A stretch of 64,000 bases of DNA from Rana temporaria (Eukaryota > Chordata > Amphibia > Anura > Ranidae): contig NC_053501.1 of the NCBI RefSeq assembly GCF_905171775.1, positions 16,898,254 through 16,962,253 on the forward strand. Reading direction: 5' to 3'. The position numbers were made by a program, and so were the translations under genes. Below the pieces are notes generated by a model. It was given only the letters and a program-made list of their open reading frames with translations. It did no database searches and was not told the DNA's origin. Positions 43,320 through 53,107 of this stretch are shown here, piece by piece. Positions within the stretch are counted from its first letter, which is position 1; each line of letters starts with the position of its first letter.

Positions 43320-43864
43320 GTTTTTTTTTGTTACGGGTCAATGTCTCAGCCCCTGTCAGGAAAAAAAAAACAACTTCCCTGCTTTGTGCAGTGGATTTGC
43401 ACAGAGCAGCCCAGATCCTCCTCTTTTCAGGTCCCTCTTCTGTGATTTTTCCCTCCTGTTAAGCCCCCCCCCCCCCCCCACAGCAAGCGGGTTGCTATAG
43501 GGCAGGGTTATGCAATTAGCAGACCTCCAGCTGTTACAAAACTACAAGTCCCATCATGCTTCTGTGATCACTTTGACATCCGCAGTGCCCCATATCCTGT
43601 CCCATAAATGCAGCTCATGAGCAGTGTAATAATCTTACCCCTCTGTCCTGATTGGCTAGCTGACTTTGACAGCAGCGGGAGCTAATGATGCGGCTGCTGT
43701 GTCCCAGCCAATCGGGAGGAAGAATCTCGGATGGCCAAGACACTCTTGGACAGAGATTGGGCTCAGATAAGTGTTAGGGGGGCTGGACGTGGGTGGGGGG
43801 GGGGGCTAATGCACACAGAAAGCATTAAGAAAAATAAACCCCTCTGACTTTACAACCACTTTAA
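43320..43864. repeat. TTAA-type repeat with GGATTTGCACAGAGC module
   Basis: It contains TGCAGTGGATTTGCACAGAG, followed by AGATCCTCCTCTTTTC (shared with 19310 and 28170), and ends CTTTACAACCACTTTAA. C and G runs lie at 43465-43478 and 43795-43804. 43564-43646 recurs almost exactly at 45311-45393. Confidence 0.55.
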
Positions 43865-44186
43865 GCCCCCATTCACACCTAGGCGTTTTGTCGCCTGTAG
43901 TGTGACGCCGCAGCAGCCCCGAGACGCTGAAGGGATGAAAACACATTGCCCTCTATGGAGATGGTTCACATCCGAACGCCTGAAAAAAAGTCCCGGACCT
44001 TTTTTTCAGGCGTCTTTCGGCGTTCGGCATAGGAGATGTGAACCATCTCCATAGAGGGGGTGAGGCTGCATTCACAATCGCGGCGTTTTGTCGCCGCAAA
44101 TCGCGGTACAAAAAGCCGCAATTTGTCGCCGCAATTCGCGGGACAAAACGCCGCGATTTTGTACGCCTAGGTGTGAATGCAGCCTG
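43865..44186. mobile_element. CCATTCACACCTAGGCG MITE
   Basis: Inverted ends CCATTCACACCTAGGCG and GCCTAGGTGTGAATGCAGCC. The GGAGATGTGAACCATCTCC, GCGGCGTTTTGTCGCCGC and TCGCGGTACAAAA blocks are shared with 40101-40442. Confidence 0.75.
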
Positions 44187-45224
44187 AGACTCCCTCGTCC
44201 ACTGGGTGAACACCATGCTTTGTGAATTAACTGCAGGACGAGCAGCACTGTCCTCCACTTACAGGAAGTGTCAAATTGACAGATTTACTGGCAGGCTCAA
44301 CAGATAGTTAACCTATGTTACAGGGAGGACTTGGAAAAGCAAACCGACGAAATGCATTATATATGTCAGTTTTTTTTTTTTTTATTCTGCCCCAAGTTCC
44401 CCTTTAAAAAACGCTGCCTAGTTACACGTGCCACTTGTAGCAACCAATCCTCTCCTAACCGCTCTGGCTGCAGTAATGCAAAACCAGGTTGGTAGGTGTA
44501 TGTCACTGATCTGTTGAACAATCCTGACCCTGTATGGGGCTTACACAAGTTTCTGTGCAGCTCTAATGAGATAAACTGACTAATGATGTGAATGTTCCCA
44601 TTCCTGCACTGTCGTCGCCCCCCCCCCGATAAATGTCACCCCAGCAGCTCAGTCCATGCCTTTCCCAGACACCCACTAATCCAGTCCAGCAGTTTGTAGG
44701 TGCTCATTGTCTGTTAAGAGCACGTGGGACCCACACGACGTAAGGGGTAAAACATCCGCTCTGCTCCACATGACAGTCATGTCTTTACGATCTGCACGAG
44801 TAGTTATGAAAGCAGCGGTAAAAGAAAGAAAAAAAAAACAACACTGCACTCAGACCCCGCACACCGGCAAAAAAAAAAAAAAAAAAGCGGAGCCAGAGTC
44901 GCGGCACTCATCACAAACTACTTATTACATAAACTACAAATTCCTCCGGGCAATGAGCTGCCTTTTATGCCTAATAGCCCAAGGAATGTACAATCTCTGC
45001 TCAGCGGAGGGAACGCCGATTACTATTATTATAATGTCGGAGAGTTTTATGTGCTGCTGTGGCTTTAACATGCATTCTTATCTTTTGTGTAGCTGCTGCT
45101 CGAGAACTTGATTGAAAAGACCAGGAGAAAAAGAGCCCGGTGGGAGCACCTGGGCTCACGTGTGTATGTATATAACTGGACGTCCTCACTTTTCTATGAC
45201 CTTTTTGTTGTTTGATGGTCATTG

Positions 45225-45272
<48 letters not shown>

Positions 45273-45751
45273 GAGCAGGTCAAACACATGGTGAGATCTG
45301 GTGGTGGCGAGTGATCACTTTGACATCCGCAGTGCCCCCTATCCTGTCCCATAAATGCAGCTCATGAGCAGTGTAATAATCTTACCCCTCTGTAGGTGGG
45401 GAAGAAATACTGCTGTACAAAGATTTTCCTGCATGCTGCTAAATCTCTGCAGTAACTAGCACTTTGTTGCTGTCTATCCTATGTTTTTTTTGCTTTTACC
45501 ACCTAAGTTATGTGACCACCCCATGGATGCCAAATGTGCATGCACAACAACTGCCCCATAAATGTATTCACCTAGCTCATAAAAGACTTCACTTTTCACC
45601 TGCTGCCCATCAGCACAGCTCCGTCATCCATACAACACTGTACTGAACTACGGTATACTACACTATAGATTCAGCCCATCTACATATCGGTTACGATTAT
45701 CAGTTACCATATAACATCTTCCTTTTTCACTGACGCGGTACAATGTTGGTT
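44187..45751. other. Non-coding DNA near DIO2 exon 1
   Basis: No gene recognised. A-runs lie at 44831-44839 and 44870-44886. A (TG)n run is at 45229-45268. The 83-bp duplicate of 43564 is at 45311-45393. About 44890-45120 has no repeat signature and lies within 1.5 kb of exon 1, so it could be unique sequence. Confidence 0.45.
45229..45268. repeat. (TG)n microsatellite
   Basis: About 20 uninterrupted TG units, read directly. Confidence 0.95.
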
Positions 45752-45972
45752 AAAGTTGATTTTACTAAAGGCAAATAGACTATGAACGTCTGCAAATGCA
45801 GTTGCTCCAAATCTTAGTAAATGAGTGGCACCTCTGCTGACTTCCATCTTCCAATTTTTTTTTTGTTCCTTGAATGATATTGGGTAATCTTTGTAAAGTG
45901 AAGATTTACCTCATTTAAGAAACTGCACTTGCAAAGCGCACAGTCTATTTGCCTTTAGTAAATTCACCCCAA
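45752..45972. mobile_element. MITE with TTTACTAAAGGCAAATAGAC ends
   Basis: TTGATTTTACTAAAGGCAAA and AGTCTATTTGCCTTTAGTAA are inverted ends, and GAACGTCTGCAAATGCAGTT has a partner CTGCACTTGCAAAGCGCAC. It lies about 290 bp inside the intron from the exon 1 donor. Confidence 0.7.
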
Positions 45973-46262
45973 TGTTTCAATCTTTGCATTTATGTCTGTT
46001 GATCACAAGTCAAAAATTGCATAAAAAAACAGGAATGCTTCTAGTAAAAAAAGTCACCTGTGTGAGAAAGCTCTGACAGAAGCAGCCACCCCCCTCCCCT
46101 GCGATGCTGCCCACTACTGCCTGGATAGCATCTGGTTTAGTTTGGCTGCTGTGGGACTAGTATGGGGAACAGCTCCTTCCGTCACAGCCTTCTCACACAG
46201 GTGTTCTGCAACTTTCCCTTTTAAAAGTGGCGCTTTTTTTTTTTTTTCCATTCCCTGCGTAC

Positions 46263-46484
46263 CTGTTTGTAGGCGTCCAATAGGAAGCTGTTCCAAACAC
46301 AGCGCAATCCTTCGGGGGTGAGCATCCGACGCCACTGACCCTGGCTGGATTTGGACCGGTTCAGCTGTAGGAGCACGTGTTTCACCAACACCACAGAGTC
46401 ATAGAGAGCGAGGAAGAGGCAGTTCGAAAAGAAGCCGGGCAGGATTTGCAAAGTGATCAACAGGTCCACGCTGAGCAGACCCAT
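46263..46484 (-). CDS. DIO2: DIO2 coding exon 1 (membrane anchor)
   Basis: This exon encodes residues 1-74 of type 2 iodothyronine deiodinase, the ER selenoenzyme that removes the outer-ring iodine of T4 to give T3. It starts MGLLSVDLLITLQILP, the family's N-terminus. Residues about 10-40 are a hydrophobic membrane anchor, followed by the linker with RRMLTPEGLRCVWNSFLLDA and YKQ. The ATG has A at -3 and G at +4, a strong initiation context. The reading frame runs on past 46263 but loses similarity at once and becomes lysine-rich. The exon therefore ends at the canonical donor CAG|GTACGC (GT at 46261-46262). The exon/intron join falls between codons (phase 0) and matches exon 2 (V-K-L-G follows Y-K-Q, as in vertebrate D2). 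Recognition is by remembered family similarity; the splice sites are read directly. Confidence 0.96.
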
Positions 46485-46539
46485 GTTGGCAGCGTGGCAG
46501 CACCCTCCCCCCTCCTGTGCCCTTTAGTGCTGCCCTTCT

Positions 46540-46563
46540 CTACCTGCCTCTCTCTTCCTTCAT
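46540..46563 (-). promoter_or_regulatory. uORF 3 in DIO2 leader (7 codons)
   Basis: ATG at 46561-46563 reads MKEERGR and stops at TAG 46540-46542, 55 nt before the main ATG. It is the uORF closest to the coding start. Confidence 0.45.
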
Positions 46564-46648
46564 TCAAAGGGAATGAATGTCTTGCAGTATAATAGTGGGA
46601 AGCTGCTAGGACAGGTGTCTGCACGCTTCTCTGCTTCCAGGAAAAACT

Positions 46649-46666
46649 TCAGCTGGTCTCTCTCAT
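46649..46666 (-). promoter_or_regulatory. uORF 2 in DIO2 leader (5 codons)
   Basis: ATG at 46664-46666 reads MRETS and stops at TGA 46649-46651. It is the middle of three minimal uORFs in the leader. Confidence 0.45.
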
Positions 46667-46704
46667 CACTCAAAGTTTGTTTGAAAACAAAAAAAAAAAA
46701 GTTT

Positions 46705-46746
46705 CTAGGAAGCTGCAGAGACCAAGGTGGACTGTGTGACCTGCAT
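46705..46746 (-). promoter_or_regulatory. uORF 1 in DIO2 leader (13 codons)
   Basis: ATG at 46744-46746 reads MQVTQSTLVSAAS and stops at TAG 46705-46707, about 220 nt before the main ATG. Short uORFs that lower translation are known for human DIO2. A similar role here is inference. Confidence 0.5.
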
Positions 46747-46851
46747 TGTCCCCCCTCACTCTACCTCTGCCTTCCTGTCTCTGCCTCTCTCTCCTCGCTA
46801 TCTCTTTTTGTCCCCAGATCTCCCCTCTGCCTCCCTCCCCTCTCTGTAGCC

Positions 46852-46859
46852 CTTTTATA
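46852..46859 (-). promoter_or_regulatory. TATA box of DIO2 (TATAAAAG)
   Basis: A perfect TATAAAAG lies on the minus strand about 370 bp before the initiator ATG and 66 bp downstream of a full CRE. This spacing suits a start site near 46825. Its position relative to the CRE matches the known vertebrate DIO2 promoter layout. Confidence 0.75.
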
Positions 46860-46925
46860 CAGTCCCAGGCTAATTGCTGCAATAAGAGAAATGAAAAACC
46901 CTAATCTTGCCTGTGATCTGCTGTT

Positions 46926-46933
46926 TGACGTCA
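46926..46933 (-). promoter_or_regulatory. cAMP response element TGACGTCA
   Basis: This is a full palindromic CRE about 100 bp upstream of the predicted start site. Human DIO2 is strongly cAMP-induced through a canonical CRE placed close upstream of its TATA box. An exact 8-mer in this position is therefore unlikely to be chance. It predicts CREB-dependent induction. Confidence 0.8.
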
Positions 46934-47329
46934 GGGTAGGAGAGGGCATTAGTTTGGCTGGGGATGCTCTGAATAGGGAAAGAGCTGCTCAAAAAACTTG
47001 CAAGGCGGGACTTTCTTATTAAAGGAGAGGATAAAACCGGCTCCTCCCTCCATGCATCTCGCAGTCCTGAACAACTTGCAGGCAGCTGGCACGCTGTACC
47101 TGACGAGGGAAAGAGCCTGGCTGCAGGAGGGGAGGGGGGGGGGGTCTCACCTGTGTACCCTGACAGTAGGTGTGCACCTTAGGCAGTTTGCCTGCAGCTC
47201 ATGCAGGACTCTGGCTGAAGCTGCTTTCACTACTGGGCTCTGCTAAAACATCCACTTGCTTTGGGTCACTTAAAATGTATCCAAACCCAAAAGCAAAAAA
47301 AAATTATATATTGCAACTTACCAGTTCTT
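46934..47329. other. DIO2 upstream flank
   Basis: Sequence between the CRE and the first upstream MITE. It holds a G-run at 47137-47144. No further motif is strong enough to name. Confidence 0.5.
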
Positions 47330-47777
47330 ATGCCGCGTACACACCATCACTTTATGTGATGAAAAAAAACGTCATTTTCTGTGAAGTAAAAAACGACGTT
47401 TTTGAAACTTCAATTTTCAAAAAACGAAGTTGCCTACACACCATCGTATTTTCACAATGCTCTAGCAAAGCGCGGTTACGTTCACCACTTTTTTCCTTTG
47501 AAACTTGCTTCATAACTAGCTTCTGGGCATGCGCGGGTTTAAAAACGTCGTTTTAAACGTTGTTTTTTGCTACACACGGTCAATTTCTGTGAAACAAAAA
47601 ACGACATTTTGAAAAACGACACATAAAATTGAAGCATGCTTCAATTTTTTTTCAATTTTTTTTTACGTTTTTCACAAGACATAAAACGACGTTTTCCCCC
47701 ACACACGGTCATTTAAATTGACGTTTTTAAAAATGTCGTTTTTTTCATGACATAAAGTGATGGTGTGTACGCGGCAT
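47330..47777. mobile_element. Hairpin MITE ATGCCGCGTACACACCATCA
   Basis: Near-perfect ends ATGCCGCGTACACACCATCA and TGATGGTGTGTACGCGGCAT are inverted. The interior is a series of AAAACGACGTTTT units. It sits about 0.4 kb upstream of the DIO2 CRE. No clear TSD. Confidence 0.8.
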
Positions 47778-48389
47778 CAGATGGCTGCATTTATTTTCTT
47801 TTATTAGTCTTTACATTTTCTGTTATTTTTACCTAGTGATCTGGCCAGGAAGTCCACTATTAACTTCCTTTTAACTGGACAAGCTGTCCAGCAAAATGGT
47901 CCTTTCACAAGGGTGGACTCTGCTTTGCTCAGTAGGGGGATCAACCCGCTGATCAGGCTGATGGCAGGTCCGTCTCTGCTCACAGTGCAGAGACACACCT
48001 GTCAGCGTCCCTCCCTCCTCTATGCGGAGATCGGATAAAAACGGACCGCCTGTCCGTTTTCATCAGATCCGCCAGACCGATGGAAAATTGGGTCACCATT
48101 CTTCTGGATTTCACAGACAGGATCGGATCAAGTAGGGGAGGATTTCAGTGGACATGGCATCGCTGACATCCGCCACTCCATAGGAATGAATGGAGGCTTC
48201 GATCAGGTCTGCCTGAAAAACTGACAAGCCTGATCGGAAAGCCTGTGTGAAAGGGGCCAAAATATCAAGAGGTTTGAGGGGGAAAAACATATGGACATTG
48301 AGACACTGACAGGCTTGTGTGCAATGGTCCGCTTTTATTAATTTATGTAAAACCTTTGTCCTAGAAAAGAAAAAAACACAGTTTATTCT
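47778..48389. repeat. Unassigned, with inverted-repeat remnants
   Basis: 48010-48255 holds GATCGGATAAAAACGGACCG with mirrored GACAGGATCGGATCAAG and GCCTGATCGGAAAGCC phrases, ending GTGTGAAAGGGGCC, in the style of the GTTCACAC MITEs. No gene. Confidence 0.4.
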
Positions 48390-48397
48390 AATTTCTT

Positions 48398-48880
48398 AAC
48401 CTCTTTCCCACCGTAGTTTTACGGCGGCAGGTCGGCTCGGCTGTGCAAAATCACGTAATATAATGTAATTTTGCATTGCAGCCACTAGGGGCCTGCTCGC
48501 CCCTGGTGCCGATGCGAGTGCCCGGCGCATGTTTATACAATGTATGAACAGCGATCTGTCATTTCCCCTAGTCAGTCCCACCACCCCTTCAGTTAGAACA
48601 CAATGAGGGAACATAATTAACCCCTTCCTCGCCCCCTAGTGTTAACCCCTACCCTGCCAGTCACATTTTTACAGTAATCAATGCATTTTTAAAGCACTAA
48701 TCGCTATAAAAAAGCCAATGGTCCCAAAAATGTGTCAAAAGTGTCCGATGTGTCCGCCATAAGGTCGCAGTACCGATAAAAATCGCAGATCGCCGCCATT
48801 ACTAGTAAAAAAAAAATATTAATACAAATGCCATAAATCTAGCCCCTATTTTGTAGAAGCTATAACTTTTGCGCAAAGCT
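48398..48880. repeat. Dispersed repeat (TTAACCTCTTTCCCACCG type)
   Basis: TTAACCTCTTTCCCACCGTA starts a repeat with TGGTCCCAAAAATGTGTCAA, GTGTCCGATGTGTCCGCC and CTATAACTTTTGCGCAAA. It is cut at about 48880, where the DIRS-like sequence region begins. Confidence 0.6.
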
Positions 48881-49076
48881 TATTGCGTTGCGAACGGCAG
48901 ATCACCTCAGGCACACACTGTGCTGGGTGTTAGTGCAGTCTGCAGCGCTGAACAGTACCCAGGTTGGGGCAGTGAGTTCCTCTGGGGTTAACCCCTCGGT
49001 TTGTGGCAGCAAGGAGGGTGGATCTTTTTTTCAGTATACCTTGACTTGGTCCCTGAGTGGCTGTCAGGTGAGCAGT

Positions 49077-50130
49077 ATGGCGTCAGAGGCTGGCGCTTCT
49101 CCCTTGGAGACTCCAGTGATAGCAACTGGTCCCCCAGCACCTGCAGTACAGGTAGACGCTTTGTTAGCGGTCCTGGAATCATTTGTTGCCAGGGTGGAAG
49201 CAGTGTGTGGGCGTAAGGAAGGTAAAAAGTGCCCCCTCCCCCCCACCATCATCTGGGGACAGCTCTGATTCAGACTCTGGCTTGGCCGTGGCGCAGGGCC
49301 CCTGTTCTGAGGTATCGGAGGACGTGGACCGGGACCATTCGGACAGTGAGGAGGACTCACTGTCCAGGGCAGCGTAGGAGAAGGCGCTTGTGGGTGCACT
49401 TATCACTGCAGTGCGGGAAACCCTCAAATTGGAGGATGCGACTGGGGCATCGGCTTAGGTGCGGGTCCGTTTTGGGTCCTGCAAGTCGACCCACACTGCA
49501 AAGGTTTTTCCTTTATGTGTCTTCATTTGATAAATTTATAGACAAGGAATGGAGACGGCCGCAAAAGACCTTTTGCGGTCCCAAAACGCATGGCGGTCCA
49601 TTACCCTTTTGAAAAAATGGGCATCGCCCCCATTTGTGGACCCCCCGGTGTCTAGGTTGAACAAGTTCCAGTAGAAGGGACCCCTGCATTTAAGGGGGTC
49701 AATATTCAGTATTGGCCACGGCCCTGGTGTCACAGACTCTTACTGAGTGGGCAAAATTGTTGCACCGCGATCTGGAGAAGCAACAGGCTTCCCCGGTCTG
49801 TGTGGAGTTGGCTGACCAGCTGGTGCATTGCCTTACGTACGTCTGCGATGCAGCTTTGATCCAGCTCCCTTGCTCTCCAGAGCCTCAGTATCTGCTTTGG
49901 TACTGTGTCGCCTGATTCGGTTAAAATGCTGGTCTGCGGACCAGATTTCCAAAAAGGTTCTGACAGATTTATCCTTCCAGGGTGAGAGGCTATTTGGAGC
50001 CTCGCTGGACGACATTATTAAGAATGCCACTGGGGGTAAGAGTACTTTACTCCCACAATCCAGAAAGGGTAAGGAACCATGCCGTAGGCCAGGGCCCTCC
50101 TTCTCTGCTCAAAAGAGGTATTTTCGTTAG
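49077..50130 (+). pseudogene. DIRS-like retrotransposon ORF1 (gag-like) relic
   Basis: After ATG 49077 the frame reads MASEAGASPLETPVI. A frameshift at the C-run near 49240 leads to an acidic serine-rich stretch (SGDSSDSDSG, EVSEDVDRDHSDSEEDS). A third frame ends KKVLTDLSFQGERLFGASLD, then DIIKNATGGKSTLLPQ, which resembles the C-terminal block of DIRS-type ORF1 proteins in frogs and fish. Several stops and shifts break the ORF. No reverse transcriptase or tyrosine recombinase follows: sequence after 50130 is a T-run and a MITE. Assignment is from remembered family style and needs a search. Confidence 0.6.
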
Positions 50131-51016
50131 TCTTTTTTTTTTTTTTCCATCAGTTTAGGCCAATGTGTATTCTTCTTTTTGGTAAAAAAAAAAATGCAAT
50201 AAGCATAGAGCTTTCGATAGCCGATCACAAGAGTTCGTCCAATATTATCCGATCGGGCAAGTGCAAAAATGTTTCCTCGAACGATACCAGATCGTAGGAT
50301 TTTTGTTTAGTCAGTACAGTTGTCGTCTGAAAATAGAATACAAATGCACCACAACACATGAAATCACTTCTGATTTGTTTTTTCGTACGAAAATTTCAGG
50401 GACTTTAGTAACATTTTCAATTTCTACCTGCGACTAGTAAGCGAAAAAAGTCGGGACGATCTGTTGTCCGATTTTAGGACCATGTGTACAGGGCATTAGG
50501 AATACGTCTCCATAGCATAGGAGGAAAGAGTAATGTGCACAGAGAGAAAAGGCTGCAGTGTGCAAAGGACTGCACTGCATTTTTGGCAGGACCAACAGCT
50601 ATTTTTTGCATTTAAAGCTGTAGCATTTCATTTAAAGGATAAGTTCATTTTTCTGAACATGTTACACTTATATTTGGAATATAAAATTTTTAGCATCTAA
50701 CCGCCTCCTCCTTGTGACAGCGAGTCAGATCGTTTCCCCGCACTTGCTGTCACAGTTTAAAAAAAAAAAAAAAATGCTGTATGGGGCTCTGCTCACATGA
50801 CCACATCATTGATTCACAGATCCCTGTGAATCAATGAACTATATGTACTATCGGCCTTAGCGGCTGGCGGCTTCTAGTTCTTAATGAATTATCAGGTTGC
50901 TGATGAGCGCTCTAGGTAGTTCATTGTTCTTTTCTGTCATTCAGTAAGACCCCTTTCACACTGGGGCCACATTGGCGCTAAAGTGCAGCTCGTTTTAGCA
51001 GCACTTTAGCGCTGTT
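50131..51016. repeat. MITE relic and unassigned DNA
   Basis: About 50190-50500 is a decayed MITE ending GGACCATGTGTACAGGGCAT, with GATCGTAGG/CCGATCGG pieces. 50950-51016 is a truncated CCCCTTTCACACTGGGGCC repeat. A-run at 50760-50774. Confidence 0.45.
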
Positions 51017-51206
51017 TAAAGTGGTTGTAAACCCTGACAACACACATTTTGCTACAGGTAAGCCTATAAAAAGGCTTACCTGTAGCTACCCTGGATATCT
51101 CCAGCATGCACCTAATCACGGAAGAGGGTCCCAGTGGTCTTCAGATGCCCATAGTCAGGATGGCCACACTGTGTATCAGGAAATACAAGTAAACAAACAA
51201 TGCTAG
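51017..51206. mobile_element. TTAAAGTGGTTGTA MITE, left part
   Basis: TTAAAGTGGTTGTAAACCC and CTACAGGTAAGCCTATAAAA / GGCTTACCTGTAG, as at 30374. It is cut by the L1 insertion at about 51207. Confidence 0.65.
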
Positions 51207-52323
51207 TATAAAAAAAATAAACATATGAACAGTTGTGTCAGGAATTTCAGTTAAACTCAAAGGGAGTCCTCCCTGATGAAGGTAGTACTCGGAACAGATG
51301 ACCGGAGAGGATTAATATCAAAAATCTACGGAACTGCTATCTAAGATTCAGGACCATGCATCCCTGAGATGCCGTAGCAAATGGGCAGAAGATATAGGAG
51401 ATATAGATCAAAACCAGTGGAATAGGGTCCTAGAATCCATCCCTGTGTCGATTATCTGCGTCTCATAGACTGTCACAACTATTTATTTTGCACAGGGCAT
51501 ATAGAACACCAGTGCAGATGCACAGGTGGGGGGGAAGAGATTCCCCTCTATGCCCGAAGTGCAAAGTACATCAGGGAGATTTCATACATCTAATATGGAG
51601 ATGCCTAAAACTACATCGGTATTGGGAGGAGGTCTCCCAGTGCATAAGCAGACTGGCACAGGTATCTGTTCCTATGGATCCCCTGGTGTACGTACTGGGG
51701 GCCATAGATGTTGAATCACTCCCAAAAGAAATGTATTTAATGTTAACTAGAGTGCTGTATCTGGCGAGAAAACTCATAGCACGACACTGGATGGCACCAG
51801 AGGTACCCACGGGAAGACAGTGGATTCTATATGTGAACTCCCTACTTCTTAGAGAAAGACTAGCCTATAGCCGCAGGGGGGAAACTAGTAAATTTGATCA
51901 TATATGGCAACCATGGATGGGGGATGCCAGACTCGCGCCTCCGCAGCTGGTAATGGATAGACTCCAGAGGTAGAGATTCTAGAGAAGCTGAGGGGGGAGG
52001 AGTTAAAAGCATAAAAAATTAAAAAAAAACAAGGAAAAATATACTCACTAGGTCTAAGAAGAACACTGGGGTTAGAAGAGAAAAAAAAATTAGATGAGAT
52101 GTAGATTGAAAAGAATAATAATAAGGTGCTGGGGGGGGGGAAGGGAAGGGGAAAAACAGAAATAATGCACAAACGGTACACGGCTAAGACAAGGAAACAC
52201 TTGGGGGAATTAGGGTTAAATATGTATTTTTTTTTTTTTTTCTAAATATATATTGTATTTGATGAAAAATGCACAAAGTGTATTATAAGAGCAATTTTCT
52301 AAATAAAGAGAAGCGATTAAAAA
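51207..52323 (+). pseudogene. 5'-truncated L1-type LINE, ORF2 C-terminus
   Basis: The open frame 51488-51973 begins HRAYRTPVQMHRW and contains a CPKC-x8-H-x4-C cluster (C-x2-C-x8-H-x4-C), the C-terminal cysteine motif of L1 ORF2. KWAEDIGDID upstream also fits. Two stops precede the frame, so it is dead. The 3' UTR ends in an A-run (52317-52325). ACAATGCT flanks the insert (about 51199-51206 and 52325-52332), fitting a target-site duplication from target-primed insertion. 5' truncation is typical of L1. Confidence 0.8.
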
Positions 52324-52464
52324 AAAACAATGCTGTACAAATAACAAAAAGGGGACAATTTTGAGGATGGCTAATTTGTCAAGACAAATCCGTGACAGGG
52401 GTAATTTTATTGTTTTTAAAAACATCCTGAACTATGGGGAGAAGTCCTGCATGCTGCATTTTTG

Positions 52465-53107
52465 GTGGGAGAAAAGAACAAAGGGAAAGAAGCGCCAGCA
52501 AAGTGTAGTAGCCTGATTAAATTTTTTATAAAAATGGATGAAAAACACTCTCACAAGAGGTATAAGATAAAGAAGCTCATCTGGTGTAGAGTATGTCGGT
52601 GTAGATACCTCCTTGATCCAACCTGCAGAACTGCTGTGTGGTGTTCCAGCTGCTGGGAGAGGAAGATGGCCCGCTCGGGAGTCTGACGAAGTCCCGGGAA
52701 CCCACGCTAACCAGCGTGGAGCACACACGGGAAGTGATGTCACTAGAAGGATGGAGGACCAGATGAGAAGGCAAGGTTAAGCGATCTGAGCATCTAGCTC
52801 CTACTACAGGCCTGTAGAACTTGCTAGATGCTCCGAGCACGTAGTCTTGCCTTCTCATCTGGTCCTCCATCCTTCCGGTGATGCCACTTTTGGTGTGCTC
52901 CTTCAGGCTCCCGAGGGGGCCATCTTCCTCTCCTAGCAGCTGGAACACCCCACAGTGGTCCTGTAGGTTGGATCAAGGAGGAATCTTCATATACTCTGCA
53001 CCAGATGAGCTTCTTTATCTTATACCTCTTGTTAGTGTTTTTTATCCATTGTTGTTAAAATTTGAAAGTTAACAGGATACTCTTCCTTCCCTTTGTTCTT
53101 TTCTACC
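52465..53107. mobile_element. 640-bp foldback element
   Basis: The left half is mirrored by the right half: GAAAAGAACAAAGGG / CCCTTTGTTCTTTTC at the ends, GAGGTATAAGATAAAGAAGC / GCTTCTTTATCTTATACCTC inside, then TTGATCCAACCTGCAG / GTAGGTTGGATCAAG and GGACCAGATGAGAAGGCAAG / CTTGCCTTCTCATCTGGTCC. The centre is near 52805 (ACTACAGGCCTGTAG). Non-coding. Confidence 0.88.

Larger units (their letters stand above)
6604..46262 (-). other. DIO2: DIO2 intron 1 (39,659 bp)
   Basis: The intron is bounded by GT at 46261-46262 and AG at 6604-6605 (minus strand) and joins two codon-complete exons in phase 0. The acceptor has a long T tract. The intron is mostly transposable-element sequence, listed separately. 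I found no further deiodinase-like exon inside it, as expected for a family member with two coding exons. Confidence 0.93.
46485..46828 (-). promoter_or_regulatory. DIO2: DIO2 5' untranslated leader (start estimated)
   Basis: This is the leader between the initiator ATG and the expected start site, about 25-30 nt downstream of the TATA box at 46852-46859. It is pyrimidine/purine-skewed and holds three short upstream ORFs, none overlapping the main ATG. The exact transcription start is inferred. Confidence 0.6.

Noticed and set aside
46221..46262. Continuation of the DIO2 exon 1 frame into a lysine-rich tail
   Set aside because: Similarity stops exactly at a CAG|GTACGC donor, and exon 2 supplies the expected next residues.
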